Part shown: piece after piece, positions 1-8,106 of the stretch
Layout: each line of letters starts with the position of its first letter
How positions within the stretch are numbered: position 1 is the stretch's first letter
NCBI GenBank assembly: GCA_017397105.1
Contig: JAFQKF010000033.1
Span: forward strand, 87,560-151,559
Direction: 5' to 3'
DNA: 64,000 nucleotides
Source of the DNA: Clostridia bacterium
GTDB taxonomy: Bacteria; Bacillota; Clostridia; Oscillospirales; Acutalibacteraceae
Made by a program: the position numbers and the translations under genes
The notes under the pieces: generated by a model
What the model was told of the DNA's origin: nothing
Databases searched by the model: none
What the model saw: only the letters and a program-made list of their open reading frames with translations

Positions 1-1008
1 ATGATTAACAACTCCGACGTGGAAATTCAGAAGAGTAACATTCTTCTTCTTGGCCCCACGGGTGTCGGTAAAACAATGCTTGCTCAGACTCTGGCAAAAA
101 TACTTGACGTTCCCTTTGCTATCGCCGATGCTACCACTCTTACCGAAGCAGGCTACGTTGGTGAGGACGTAGAGAATATTCTTCTCAGGCTCATCCAGGC
201 GGCAGATTTCGATATCGAAAGAGCTGAGCGCGGAATTATCTATATAGATGAAATAGATAAGATAGCAAGAAAGAGCGAAAACCCCTCAATTACCAGGGAC
301 GTTAGCGGCGAAGGCGTTCAGCAGGCGTTGCTTAAGATAATTGAAGGTACTGTTTCCAACGTTCCTCCTCAGGGCGGCAGAAAGCACCCTCAGCAGGAAT
401 TCATTCAGGTGAATACGTCAAATATCCTCTTTATTTGCGGCGGCGCATTTGACGGAATTGAAAAGATTATTGAGAAGCGTGTCGGCGGCTCTGCTCTTGG
501 CTTTGAAACAAAAATCCGAACCAAGGCAGACCTTGAAAAGGAGAATCTGCTTTCAAAGGCCATTCATCAGGATTTGGTTCGTTTCGGAATCATTCCCGAG
601 CTGGTGGGCAGACTTCCTGTTATTGCCGCTCTCAATGAGCTTGATAAAAATGCTCTTGTGCGCATAATGACTGAGCCTAAGAATGCTCTTATAAAGCAGT
701 ACAAGGCTCTGTTTGCAGCGGATGAAGTTGAGCTTGATTTCGATATGTCCGCAATTGAGGCGATGGCAGAAAAGACGCTTGAAAAGAAAACCGGCGCAAG
801 AGGACTGCGCTCCATAATAGAAAGCGTATTGCTTCCCATTATGTACGAAGTTCCTTCCAATCCCACGGTAGAGCGTGTTTGCATTACCGCAAAGTGTGTC
901 AATGAAGGCTCTGAGCCTCTTATTGAATACAACCCCAATAAAACCCGTAAAAAACCTGCAATGCCACCCAAGGTAACACCGAGGCATTCGCAAGGTAACG
1001 CAGGTTAA
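1..1008 (+). CDS. clpX: ATP-dependent Clp protease ATP-binding subunit ClpX, 5' end missing
   Basis: AAA+ unfoldase that recognises substrates and feeds them to ClpP. The visible 335 residues start just before the Walker A loop (GPTGVGKT, about residue 18). Walker B/DEID ([10 protein letters not shown]), the [12 protein letters not shown] pore-region segment and sensor-2 ([10 protein letters not shown]) follow. ClpX is normally about 420 residues, so roughly 90-95 N-terminal residues, including the Cys4 zinc-binding domain, lie upstream of the window. The ATG at base 1 is therefore probably an internal Met. The C-terminal tail is basic and ordinary. A strong terminator follows 16 nt after the stop codon. 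Identity is secure; only the start is unknown. Confidence 0.97.
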   Translation: MINNSDVEIQKSNILLLGPTGVGKTMLAQTLAKILDVPFAIADATTLTEAGYVGEDVENILLRLIQAADFDIERAERGIIYIDEIDKIARKSENPSITRDVSGEGVQQALLKIIEGTVSNVPPQGGRKHPQQEFIQVNTSNILFICGGAFDGIEKIIEKRVGGSALGFETKIRTKADLEKENLLSKAIHQDLVRFGIIPELVGRLPVIAALNELDKNALVRIMTEPKNALIKQYKALFAADEVELDFDMSAIEAMAEKTLEKKTGARGLRSIIESVLLPIMYEVPSNPTVERVCITAKCVNEGSEPLIEYNPNKTRKKPAMPPKVTPRHSQGNAG

Positions 1009-1024
1009 TAAGATAAAAAAACAG

Positions 1025-1067
1025 GCCGCAGAATCCGAGCACGAGTTCGGTTTCTGCGGCTTTTTTT
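1025..1067 (+). terminator. Intrinsic terminator of clpX
   Basis: A 9-bp GC-rich stem (GCCGCAGAA, 1025-1033, with TTCTGCGGC, 1052-1060) continues into a 4-bp inner stem (CCGA/TCGG) and is followed by seven T. Confidence 0.93.
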
Positions 1068-1383
1068 ATGCCGAAAAAAGAAAGATTTTTGCCAGACTAA
1101 AGCGCAAATCCTGCAGTTTTCAATATGCACCTGTTGTGAATATTCAACCACGGTATTTTGCGAATAAAGAAACAAAAGCAGCTGTAAAGTTAAAAACTTT
1201 ACCGTTTTAGTGCTGAATAAGAATAAAAATCAAAGTTTTCCACTTTTTCCACAAGGTTTTCCACAGGGTAAAGATTTTTACTTTACAAGCATTTTTGCTG
1301 TTGAATAATGCATAAATGCATCACTTTCTGTATGTGAGATAAATGGGGCAAAATCAATTTGCAGGAAGTCTTGCAAGGTGGAA
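1068..1383. other. Gene-free gap between convergent clpX and nagA with DnaA-box-like repeats
   Basis: This 316-nt AT-rich gap has no ORF I would support. Convergent genes need no promoter here, so its length is notable. It holds three copies of TTTTCCAC(A) at 1236-1243, 1245-1253 and 1257-1265, which resemble DnaA boxes (TTATCCACA). A perfect 8-bp palindrome (GTAAAGTT/AACTTTAC, 1184-1202) lies to the left, and a related GTAAAG/CTTTAC pair (1268-1286) lies to the right. ATGCAT is repeated at 1308-1313 and 1316-1321. Function is unknown; it could be a DnaA-binding or titration site, or chance AT-rich sequence. Confidence 0.4.
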
Positions 1384-2505
1384 TTATATGGCTTTTTTGC
1401 CCTTTACAAACACTGCTTTTATACTTTGCATATCATTGGTAAGAACAAGCAAATCGGCATTCTTTCCTTCCTCAATACTGCCGGTAAAGGAGTCGGCTCC
1501 GATTGCTTTTGCAGGGTTAATGGTGCAGGATTTTACAACCTGTTTTTCGTTTACGCCGAAGCTTAAGAGATTTTTGAATTCAGCAAATATGTTCGTTGTG
1601 CTTCCGGCTATTGTGCCGTCAGCGAGCAGGGCGTCGCCGTTTTTAACAAATACTTGCTGACCGCCGAGGCTGTATTCTCCGTCAGGCATTCCGGCCGCCA
1701 TCATGGAGTCGCTTATTACTATGCTTCTGTCCTCACCGAGAGCTTTCATTGTGATTCTCAAAACGGCAGGGGCAATGTGGAAACCGTCGCATATAAGCTC
1801 TGCTCTGACGTCCTCACTGTCAATTACCGCACCGGGAAGACCGGGCTTGCGTGAGGCAAAGGGAGGCATTGCGTTGTAGAGGTGAGTTGCGTGGGTGATT
1901 CCTGCGTCGATACCTGCCTTGCCTTCCTCGTAGGTTGCATTGGAATGAGCGGCAGAAACCGTGCAGTATTCTTTTGCCTGCTTTATAAATTCTATAGCTC
2001 CGTCAACCTCAGGAGCAATGTCAACAAGCTTTACGGGGCATATTGAATTGAGTGTGTTGAATACTTCAATATCGGGCTTGAGTATATTCTCGGCCGCCTG
2101 AGCGCCTTTTTTAGCTTCGCAAATGAAAGGACCCTCCATATTTATGCCGTGGATATAAGCGCCCTTTTCGTTGCCCATTGTGTCAGCAACGTAAGAGAAG
2201 GCTTTTTTCAGGCTTTCAACGTCAATTGTCATTGAGGTGGGGCAGAATGACGTTACACCGTTTGTAACGAGCCATTCCGACATTTTTGCGGCAGATTCGG
2301 GGTTGCCGCCTGTTGTATCATAACCGACGCAGCCGTGAGTGTGTATATCAATAAATCCGGGAAGAATAACGCAACCGCTGAAATCGTATTCATCAGCACC
2401 CGAAAGATTCTCGCCGATTGTTTTGATTTTACCGTTTTCTACTTCGATATCAGCTCTGATTTTTTCAAAATCAGCATTGTAAATATAAGCGTTTTTAAGA
2501 ATCAT
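1384..2505 (-). CDS. nagA: N-acetylglucosamine-6-phosphate deacetylase
   Basis: Cytosolic metal-dependent amidohydrolase that converts GlcNAc-6-P to GlcN-6-P and acetate, in amino-sugar use and cell-wall recycling. The 373-residue product matches the family length. Visible motifs are the metal-site loop GFIDIHTHG, the THLYNAMPP loop, the substrate loop around GFHIAP, and the catalytic-Asp segment VISDSMMAAG. The start at 2505 (MILKNAYIY) is chosen because GAGAGG lies just upstream; a longer reading frame runs upstream into proS and has no family match. It is third in line after acpP and proS, but a terminator separates it from proS. No nagB is in view. Confidence 0.95.
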   Translation of the reverse strand: MILKNAYIYNADFEKIRADIEVENGKIKTIGENLSGADEYDFSGCVILPGFIDIHTHGCVGYDTTGGNPESAAKMSEWLVTNGVTSFCPTSMTIDVESLKKAFSYVADTMGNEKGAYIHGINMEGPFICEAKKGAQAAENILKPDIEVFNTLNSICPVKLVDIAPEVDGAIEFIKQAKEYCTVSAAHSNATYEEGKAGIDAGITHATHLYNAMPPFASRKPGLPGAVIDSEDVRAELICDGFHIAPAVLRITMKALGEDRSIVISDSMMAAGMPDGEYSLGGQQVFVKNGDALLADGTIAGSTTNIFAEFKNLLSFGVNEKQVVKSCTINPAKAIGADSFTGSIEEGKNADLLVLTNDMQSIKAVFVKGKKAI

Positions 2506-2520
2506 TTTATTATACCTCTC

Positions 2521-2551
2521 AATTAAAACAAGGGGCTGTGACAGCCCCTTG
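2521..2551 (-). terminator. Intrinsic terminator of proS
   Basis: A perfect 10-bp stem (CAAGGGGCTG/CAGCCCCTTG, loop of 3) is followed on the minus strand by TTTTAATT. It lies between the proS stop and the nagA ribosome binding site, so nagA is partly uncoupled from proS. Confidence 0.85.
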
Positions 2552-2566
2552 AAGTTAAAAACATTA

Positions 2567-4003
2567 TTAATATGCCTTGCCCCAGTAGAGCATGTGCTTT
2601 GCAGGCTTGCCGCAGCAAACGCAGGTATCGGTAATTGCTTCCTGCTCAAAGGGGATGCAACGTGAAGTAACGCCGGCAACTTCCTTGAGTTTTTCTTCGC
2701 AAGCAAGCTCGCCGCACCACATGGCTTTGATGAATCCGGGGCGGTTGGTGGCGTTTTCAATCATCTCATCAAGGTTGGAAACGGTGTAAGTCATTTCTTC
2801 TCTGCGATCAAGAGCTTTCTGATAGAGAGCGTCATGGAGAGCCTTAAGGTGAGCGGTAATCTCCTCCTCAAGCGAATCAAGGCTTACAAAGGACTTTTCA
2901 CGGTTATCTCTGCGTACAAGAACGCACTGATTCTTTTCGATATCCTTAGGACCGATCTCAAGGCGGAGGGGAACACCCTTCATCTCGTATTCGGCAAATT
3001 TCCAACCGGCTGAATTGTCGGAAAGGTCAAGCTTAACTCTGAAGCCCTTCTGAAGACGCTCGCAAAGCTCCTGAGCCTTTTCGGTGACGCCGGGCTTGTG
3101 AGTGGCGATGGGAACAATTACAACCTGAACGGGAGCAACAGCAGGGGGGAGAACAAGGCCGTTATCGTCACCGTGGGTCATGATGATAGCGCCGATGATG
3201 CGGCTGCTCATGCCCCATGAGGTCTGGTGAGGATACTGGATTGTATTCTCTCTGCCGGTAAAGGTGATGTTGAAAGCGTGTGAGAATCCGTCACCGAAAT
3301 AGTGTGAGGTACCGCTCTGAAGAGCTTTACCGTCGTGCATAAGAGCTTCAATAGTGTAGGTGGATTCTGCACCTGCGAACTTTTCTTTATCGGTCTTCTT
3401 GCCCTTTACAACGGGGATTGCAAGACTCTGCTCGCAGAAATCGGCGTAAACGTTGAGCATACGCTCGGTTTCTTCGATAGCTTCTTCAGCGGTTTCGTGC
3501 ATGGTGTGACCCTCCTGCCAGAAGAACTCCATGGTTCTCAGGAAGGGGCGTGTGGTCTTTTCCCAGCGGACAACCGAACACCACTGATTGTAGAGCTTGG
3601 GAAGGTCTTTATATGAATGGATGACTTCACTGTAATGGTCGCAGAACAAGGTTTCAGAAGTCGGGCGTACGCAAAGACGCTCCTGAAGCTTCTCTTCACC
3701 GCCGTGAGTAACCCATGCAACCTCGGGAGCGAAGCCTTCAACGTGGTCCTTTTCCTTCTGAAGGAGACTCTCGGGTATAAACATAGGCATCATGACATTT
3801 TCGTGACCTGTTGCCTTGAAACGTGAATCAAGGTCATTGCGGATATTTTCCCAAAGGGCGGTGCCGTAGGGTCTGATAACCATGCAGCCGCGGACACCTG
3901 AGTAGGAAGCAAGCTCTGCTTTTTTAACTACGTCGGTGTACCATTTGGCAAAATCTTCATCCATTGAGGTGATTTCTTTTACGAGTTTGTTCTGATCGGC
4001 CAA
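2567..4003 (-). CDS. proS: Prolyl-tRNA synthetase, archaeal/eukaryal-like short type
   Basis: Class II aminoacyl-tRNA synthetase that charges tRNA-Pro. At 478 residues, without the roughly 180-residue bacterial editing insertion, and with a C-terminal extension ending in [18 protein letters not shown], it is the archaeal/eukaryal-like type common in many Clostridia. The class II motif 2 region ([20 protein letters not shown]) and motif 3 region near ETSWGMSSR are visible. I place the start at a TTG (4001-4003) because AGGAAG sits 9 nt upstream; the next ATG is about 17 codons in and lacks such a site. It lies 37 nt after acpP. Confidence 0.95.
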   Translation of the reverse strand: MADQNKLVKEITSMDEDFAKWYTDVVKKAELASYSGVRGCMVIRPYGTALWENIRNDLDSRFKATGHENVMMPMFIPESLLQKEKDHVEGFAPEVAWVTHGGEEKLQERLCVRPTSETLFCDHYSEVIHSYKDLPKLYNQWCSVVRWEKTTRPFLRTMEFFWQEGHTMHETAEEAIEETERMLNVYADFCEQSLAIPVVKGKKTDKEKFAGAESTYTIEALMHDGKALQSGTSHYFGDGFSHAFNITFTGRENTIQYPHQTSWGMSSRIIGAIIMTHGDDNGLVLPPAVAPVQVVIVPIATHKPGVTEKAQELCERLQKGFRVKLDLSDNSAGWKFAEYEMKGVPLRLEIGPKDIEKNQCVLVRRDNREKSFVSLDSLEEEITAHLKALHDALYQKALDRREEMTYTVSNLDEMIENATNRPGFIKAMWCGELACEEKLKEVAGVTSRCIPFEQEAITDTCVCCGKPAKHMLYWGKAY

Positions 4004-4040
4004 AACTGATAACTTCCTTTCGGTAAAACTGAGAATAAGA

Positions 4041-4268
4041 TTAGGTGTTGTCCTCAACAAAGCGAACCATATCGCCAACGGTCTTGATGGTTTCAAGAGC
4101 GTCGTCATTGAGCTCGATGTCAAATTCATCTTCGATTGACATAGCAAGGTCAACGAGGTCAAGGCTGTCTGCGCCGAGGTCGGAGGTGATGGAAGCGTCA
4201 AGAGTGATGATGCTTTCGTCTACTTCAAGCTGTTCTGTAACGATCTTCTTAATTTTTTCAAATACCAT
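4041..4268 (-). CDS. acpP: Acyl carrier protein
   Basis: Carries growing fatty acyl chains on a phosphopantetheine arm. The 75-residue acidic protein has the classic modification site [12 protein letters not shown], with the attachment Ser in DSL, and helix 3/4 sequence typical of AcpP. It is the first gene of an acpP-proS pair and has its own SigA-type promoter upstream. No fab genes are adjacent, so it may be a stand-alone or second acp copy. Confidence 0.96.
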   Translation of the reverse strand: MVFEKIKKIVTEQLEVDESIITLDASITSDLGADSLDLVDLAMSIEDEFDIELNDDALETIKTVGDMVRFVEDNT

Positions 4269-4342
4269 GATAATAACTCCTTTTTATAATTTGTTTATTG
4301 ATTTGGTAGTTTAATAAATTAAGCAATAATAGCTCTTAAATT

Positions 4343-4371
4343 ATATTATTAATATTTAAAGGATTTGTCAA
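4343..4371 (-). promoter_or_regulatory. SigA-type promoter of acpP
   Basis: On the minus strand TTGACA (4366-4371), a 17-nt spacer and TAATAT (4343-4348) lie about 75 nt before the acpP start. The region is very AT-rich. It is divergent from spoVAE. Confidence 0.7.
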
Positions 4372-4481
4372 TAGCAAGTTTGATAATATTTTAAAAACTT
4401 ATTACTTTCTTAATAAATAACAGAATAAACGAAGCGGAGCAAAAGATACTAAAAGTAAATAAGAGTGAAACGGAGAGAATT

Positions 4482-4847
4482 ATGGAGATTTTTCTCAATC
4501 TTGCCAAGGCTTTTCTTGTTGGCGGAGTAATATGTGTTGCAGGCCAGATACTCCTTGACCTGACAAAGCTGACCCCCGGAAGAATCCTTGTGATGTTTGT
4601 TACGGCAGGCGTTGTGCTCACCGGTGTGGGTCTTTACGGTCCGCTTGTTGAATGGGCAGGTGCAGGGGCAACAGTGCCGCTTACGGGCTTCGGCTACGCA
4701 ATGGCAAACGGAGTAAAGGAGGCTGTTGCAAAAGACGGCTTGCTCGGGGTAATAACCGGACCGCTTACCGCATCAAGTGCAGGAATTACGGCGGCGGTGA
4801 TGAGCGGACTTATAGCGTCGTTTCTGGCTAAGCCCAAGGAAAAATAA
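4482..4847 (+). CDS. spoVAE: Stage V sporulation protein AE (SpoVAE-type membrane subunit)
   Basis: Small integral membrane protein of the SpoVA channel, which moves dipicolinic acid into the forespore and out during germination. The 121 residues contain three or four hydrophobic segments and the family motifs FLVGGVICVAGQ, LTPGRILVMFV and the GATVPLTGFGYA loop. It resembles SpoVAE (AEb) more than the longer SpoVAC. A GGAG lies 8 nt before the ATG. It stands alone here, without spoVAC or spoVAD next to it, and ends in a hairpin shared with the convergent small gene. Confidence 0.85.
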   Translation: MEIFLNLAKAFLVGGVICVAGQILLDLTKLTPGRILVMFVTAGVVLTGVGLYGPLVEWAGAGATVPLTGFGYAMANGVKEAVAKDGLLGVITGPLTASSAGITAAVMSGLIASFLAKPKEK

Positions 4848-4878
4848 AAAACACGGGGTGAAAACACTCCGTGTTTTT
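4846..4878. terminator. Bidirectional terminator between spoVAE and the 53-aa gene
   Basis: An A-tract/stem/T-tract hairpin (AAAAACACGG-GTG, AAAA loop, CAC-CCGTGTTTTT) has T-runs on both strands. It can serve spoVAE on the plus strand and the small gene at 4898-5059 on the minus strand. Confidence 0.9.
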
Positions 4879-4897
4879 GCAGCGGTTTGAAATTTTG

Positions 4898-5059
4898 TTA
4901 TGCTTCGCAGCAGGAGCAGGAAACGTAATTTTCCTCGTTGTCAGCTTCAGCCTTTTTCTTATCAGAGATTTTCTTGATAAGGAAATAAGCGCCTGCAACT
5001 ACGCCTGCGATAGCGAGAACGATAGCAATAACCTTGAGAACCTTCTTGAAGCAATCCAT
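4898..5059 (-). CDS. 53-residue membrane peptide with a cysteine-rich tail
   Basis: I do not recognise a named family. The peptide starts MDCFKKVLKV, has one hydrophobic segment at about residues 8-28 (IAIVLAIAGVVAGAYFLI), a charged linker (KKISDKKKAEADNEEN), and ends YVSCSCCEA, with three Cys in the last seven residues. The start has a strong CGGAGGT site. Upstream is a perfect-consensus promoter, and downstream a bidirectional terminator, so this looks like a genuine, well-expressed gene. Predicted topology is a single-pass membrane protein with its Cys cluster on one side; metal binding, lipidation or disulfide formation are possible but unproven. Confidence 0.75.
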   Translation of the reverse strand: MDCFKKVLKVIAIVLAIAGVVAGAYFLIKKISDKKKAEADNEENYVSCSCCEA

Positions 5060-5101
5060 TTTTTTACCTCCGTTGATAAGTGTTAAAAATTTATCATTCT
5101 A

Positions 5102-5130
5102 ATTATACACTTAAAAGGGATGTTTGTCAA
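5102..5130 (-). promoter_or_regulatory. Perfect-consensus SigA promoter of the 53-aa gene
   Basis: TTGACA (5125-5130) and TATAAT (5102-5107) on the minus strand are separated by exactly 17 nt, about 43 nt before the start codon. Confidence 0.9.
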
Positions 5131-5132
5131 TA

Positions 5133-5166
5133 AATTTTAACGGCCGCAGCCAAAAAACTGCAGCCG
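5133..5166 (-). terminator. Probable rpsT terminator hairpin
   Basis: A 9-bp GC-rich stem with one mismatch (CGGCTGCAG/CTGCGGCCG on the minus strand) sits 25 nt after the rpsT stop and is followed by an AT-rich but weak T-run. Confidence 0.6.
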
Positions 5167-5190
5167 AAAAGCATAGGATTCTTTGTTAAC

Positions 5191-5448
5191 TTATGCCTCG
5201 TTGAGAAGCTTAGCGAGAGCAGACTTCTTGTGAGCAGCGTTGTTCTTATGAATAAGACCCTTTGCTGCAGCCTGGTCAACCTTCTTTATAGCAAGATTTA
5301 CAAGCTCGGGAGCATCTGCTGACTTAGCTGCTACAGCAGCGTTTGCCTTTTTGATAGCGGTCTTGAGAGCTGTGTTGCGGGACTTGTTTCTTGCAGCCTT
5401 AGTCTTGTTGACGATAACGCGCTTCTTTGCTGACTTAATGTTGGGCAT
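5191..5448 (-). CDS. rpsT: 30S ribosomal protein S20
   Basis: Primary-binding small-subunit protein that contacts 16S rRNA. The 85-residue product is Lys/Ala-rich with the typical start MPNIKSAKKRV and core RNTALKTAIKKANAAV. A strong GGAGGT lies before the ATG. In many Bacillota rpsT is divergent from gpr, as it is here. Confidence 0.97.
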   Translation of the reverse strand: MPNIKSAKKRVIVNKTKAARNKSRNTALKTAIKKANAAVAAKSADAPELVNLAIKKVDQAAAKGLIHKNNAAHKKSALAKLLNEA

Positions 5449-5480
5449 CGTGACACCTCCTTTGTGTTGTACAGGTGATT

Positions 5481-5509
5481 ATAATATCACAGTTTTTTTA
5501 CAATTGCAA
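5481..5509 (-). promoter_or_regulatory. Promoter of rpsT
   Basis: TTGCAA (5504-5509), 17 nt, TATTAT (5481-5486) on the minus strand. An overlapping TATAAT is shifted by 3 nt, so the exact -10 is uncertain. Confidence 0.6.
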
Positions 5510-5610
5510 GAAATATTCAAAAAATATTTGAATTCAGCTTAAAATATAATACTAAATTGCTTTGAAAAAATCAAGCTTTTTTTAAAATAATATGCCGGGA
5601 GATTAAAAAT

Positions 5611-6447
5611 ATGGATTTCAGAACAGATTTGACCCTCGAAAGGCGTGAAATTTTAGGGAAAAACACACCTGACGGGGTGCATTACGAGTGTGAGGAGAAA
5701 CGCGGAGCAAGGATAACCCGCATTCAGGTTACGGATTCTGATTCCGCAAAAGCAATAGGAAAGCCGATAGGTAAGTATATAACGGTGGAGGTTGAGCCGT
5801 TTTACAGACAGGCTCAGTTGATAGATTCGGGTGCGCTTGAGGCACTTACACAGGAGCTTCGGGATATTTTCCCTGAGCAGGGTCACGTGCTTGTGGCGGG
5901 GCTCGGGAATACTGAAATCACGCCTGATGCCTTCGGACCCAAATGCGCCGCAATGCTTTTGCCAACACGGCATATTGAAGCTGAGCTTGCAAAATCGCTG
6001 GGGCTCGGAAGCCTGAGATGTGTTTCTGCGTTTTGTGCAGGGGTGCTCGGCGAAACGGGGATAGAATCCGCTGAGGCAATAGCGGGAATTGTTTCAAAAA
6101 TAAAGCCCGATATGGTGGTGGCGGTTGATGCTCTTGCGGCAAGGGAGGTTTCAAGGCTCGGCTGCACCGTGCAGATATCGGATACAGGCATCATACCGGG
6201 GTCGGGGGTCGGAAACTCACGGGCTTTGATTGATTCTGACGTGTTGGGCGTGCCTGTTTTTTCTTTGGGTGTGCCTACGGTTATAAATGCGTCTGCGCTG
6301 GGCGGCGGTGAATGCGGCGATATGGTTGTAACGCCAAGGGAGATAGATTTGCTTATTGAGAGGGCGTCAAAATTTTCCGCTCTCGCTCTCAACTGTGCTT
6401 TTCAGCCGCATCTGAGTGCAGAGGATATATTGATTCTTACCTCCTGA
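5611..6447 (+). CDS. gpr: Spore germination protease GPR
   Basis: Peptidase family A25 protease. It is made as a zymogen in the forespore and degrades small acid-soluble spore proteins on germination. The 278-residue product begins MDFRTDLTLER, as GPR proteins do, and contains VLVAGLGNTEITPDAFGP, the DALAAREVSRLG segment and the ISDTGIIPGSGVGN loop. It is somewhat shorter than the roughly 370-residue Bacillus form, which is normal for Clostridia. The distance to spoIIP and an intervening hairpin suggest separate transcription, although gpr-spoIIP order is conserved. Confidence 0.96.
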   Translation: MDFRTDLTLERREILGKNTPDGVHYECEEKRGARITRIQVTDSDSAKAIGKPIGKYITVEVEPFYRQAQLIDSGALEALTQELRDIFPEQGHVLVAGLGNTEITPDAFGPKCAAMLLPTRHIEAELAKSLGLGSLRCVSAFCAGVLGETGIESAEAIAGIVSKIKPDMVVAVDALAAREVSRLGCTVQISDTGIIPGSGVGNSRALIDSDVLGVPVFSLGVPTVINASALGGGECGDMVVTPREIDLLIERASKFSALALNCAFQPHLSAEDILILTS

Positions 6448-6455
6448 TAAATGCA

Positions 6456-6482
6456 AAAAAGCAGACCCTTCGGCCTGCTTTC
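6456..6482 (+). terminator. Probable gpr terminator
   Basis: AAAGCAGACC and GGCCTGCTTT form a 10-bp stem with one mismatch and a CTTC loop. The T-run is short. Confidence 0.65.
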
Positions 6483-6701
6483 TGCATGAGTGGAACAAAA
6501 AAATGAAAAGGAAGTAATATCACAATAAAAGATTTTTAACACTTGAATTGTCCATATTATAACTCCAAATTCAGAGTATTTCAATTTCAAAAGATTTACA
6601 AAAAGATACAAAAGTGTTACAAAAACGCATCATGGTCAGGCTGATTCTGCATTTTACCGCCCCCGGTAACATATATATTATGTATGTCAGGGGGGATGAG
6701 G

Positions 6702-7802
6702 ATGAAAAAAGCTTTTCCGTTAAGCTCGGTTTTATGCAGTGCTGTGAGTATCTGCCTCGTGCTTGCCATGTGTGTGCCGAGCGTTACGGGTAAAATTGCA
6801 CTTGCCGCCGCAGGGCTTGTAATGCCTGAGGGTATGTATTCGCTTATTATGCGGGAAAAGGGAGATTCATCCGAAAAAAAGGAAAATGCACAGACAGGAC
6901 AAGTGAATAACAATCGGGGATTATCGCAGAGTGTTGAGGCTTTCAGTATTCCCGAGGATGTGCTTGAAATTGAGAAAAAGTATACTGTGCTGCTCGCAAA
7001 AAGCAAGGTTGCAGGAAAAATCACAGAGAAGTTTTATACCGATTATCAGGCTACGCACAGCTTCGGTAACGTTTTTGTAAGAAACACCACAGCTACGCAG
7101 CAATCGCTTGATATCGAAAATAAGCTTGCGAAAAAGGCGGAGCTTAAAATAGAGAATATAGCGGACCCTACAGTCCTGATTTTTCATTCACACACCTCCG
7201 AAGGGTATCAGATGACGGAGAATGAAAGCTTTTTTAAAGGCTACAAGGACAGAACCAACGATGAAAGCCGCAACGTTGTAAGAGTCGGTACGGAAATCGT
7301 GAGGGTGTTGAAAGAACACGGTATAGGCGTGATTCATGATAAGGTAATACATGATGACAGCTATTCAGGTGCATACGGTCATTCGCGAAGTACGGTTTCT
7401 CAGTATCTTGAAAAATATCCGAGCATCAGGGTTGTGATTGATGTTCACCGTGATGCCATACATCCCTCAGATAAAGAAAAAATTGCCCCTACAGCAGTTA
7501 TAAACGGTAAAAAATCCGCACAGGTGATGATTATTACGGGAGTTGAAGAGGGGAAGGTGGAGGATTTTCCTGATTGGGAAAAGAATCTGCGTTTTGCTCT
7601 TGCGCTTCAGCAGCAGGCACAGAATCAGTATGAGGGGCTGATGCGCCCCGTTTTATTTTCGCCCAGGAAGTACAATATGGATGTGTCGCACTGCGGAATT
7701 TTGCTTGAAATGGGCAGCGATGCGAATACACTCGGGGAGGCTGTTTATGCAGGAGCGCTTGTTGCGGATTCACTTGCGAATCTGTTAAAGCAATATACTT
7801 GA
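6702..7802 (+). CDS. spoIIP: Stage II sporulation protein P (SpoIIP), cell-wall amidase/endopeptidase
   Basis: Membrane-anchored peptidoglycan hydrolase of the SpoIIDMP complex that drives engulfment in the mother cell. The 366-residue protein has an N-terminal signal/anchor helix, a variable region to about residue 150, then the amidase domain with FHSHTSEGYQ (zinc His), VRVGTEIVRVL, VVIDVHRDAI and a C-terminal LLEMGSDANTLGEA (Glu). I choose the ATG at 6702: the GGGGGG run ends 6 nt before it, whereas the ATG at 6696 abuts that run. The 254-nt upstream gap would hold a SigE-type promoter, which I could not place confidently. Confidence 0.93.
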   Translation: MKKAFPLSSVLCSAVSICLVLAMCVPSVTGKIALAAAGLVMPEGMYSLIMREKGDSSEKKENAQTGQVNNNRGLSQSVEAFSIPEDVLEIEKKYTVLLAKSKVAGKITEKFYTDYQATHSFGNVFVRNTTATQQSLDIENKLAKKAELKIENIADPTVLIFHSHTSEGYQMTENESFFKGYKDRTNDESRNVVRVGTEIVRVLKEHGIGVIHDKVIHDDSYSGAYGHSRSTVSQYLEKYPSIRVVIDVHRDAIHPSDKEKIAPTAVINGKKSAQVMIITGVEEGKVEDFPDWEKNLRFALALQQQAQNQYEGLMRPVLFSPRKYNMDVSHCGILLEMGSDANTLGEAVYAGALVADSLANLLKQYT

Positions 7803-7818
7803 AAGAAAGAGATTTACA

Positions 7819-8106
7819 ATGAAACTTGTTAAAGCATACATCACCGTTGTTGCGTGCGTGGCGGTTGTCGTGAGTGTTGCAGGGGCGGTGATAACGGTAA
7901 ATGAAAGGACGCAGCTTATAAGCGAGGGAGAAACGGAGAGTGAGCAGGTTTTTCTTTCGCAATCCAACCGCCTTGGCGACAGCTCGGGCGAAATAGCGAT
8001 TGAATTTGAAAAAATAAAAAATACGGCGGAGCAGATTTTCAGCCTTGCTCCGCCGCCTGTTAATCAGATTTATTGGTTGTGTAAAAATATCAGAGCTTGT
8101 TTTTAG
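7819..8106 (+). CDS. Small single-pass membrane protein downstream of spoIIP
   Basis: No family recognised. The 95 residues start with a hydrophobic segment (residues 5-27, AYITVVACVAVVVSVAGAVI) and continue into an acidic, polar region. It begins 16 nt after spoIIP and is probably co-transcribed. Its ribosome binding site (AGAAAGAG) is weak. Its last 17 nt overlap the 3' end of the convergent Fe-S gene, and its C-terminal codons contain that gene's terminator hairpin. The final 25 residues (PPPVNQIYWLCKN...) may therefore be fortuitous read-on. Confidence 0.55.
   Translation: MKLVKAYITVVACVAVVVSVAGAVITVNERTQLISEGETESEQVFLSQSNRLGDSSGEIAIEFEKIKNTAEQIFSLAPPPVNQIYWLCKNIRACF
8008..8055 (-). terminator. 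Terminator of the minus-strand manA-to-QueG-like operon
   Basis: On the minus strand a 10-bp GC-rich stem (CGGCGGAGCA/TGCTCCGCCG in plus orientation, 8024-8033 with 8046-8055) is followed by TATTTTTTATTTTTTT. It lies inside the 3' coding part of the convergent 95-aa ORF. Confidence 0.85.

Noticed and set aside
1236-1265. Possible replication origin from the DnaA-box-like repeats
   Set aside because: No dnaA, dnaN, gyrB or rpmH is near, and the copies deviate from the consensus; I kept it only as a possible accessory DnaA site.
2506-2760. An N-terminal extension of NagA of about 85 residues
   Set aside because: It overlaps the end of proS and its terminator and has no family similarity; the ATG at 2505 has a good ribosome binding site.
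6660-6701. SigE-type sporulation promoter before spoIIP
   Set aside because: The AT-rich stretch has some resemblance to -10 elements, but I could not find a matching -35 at the right spacing.
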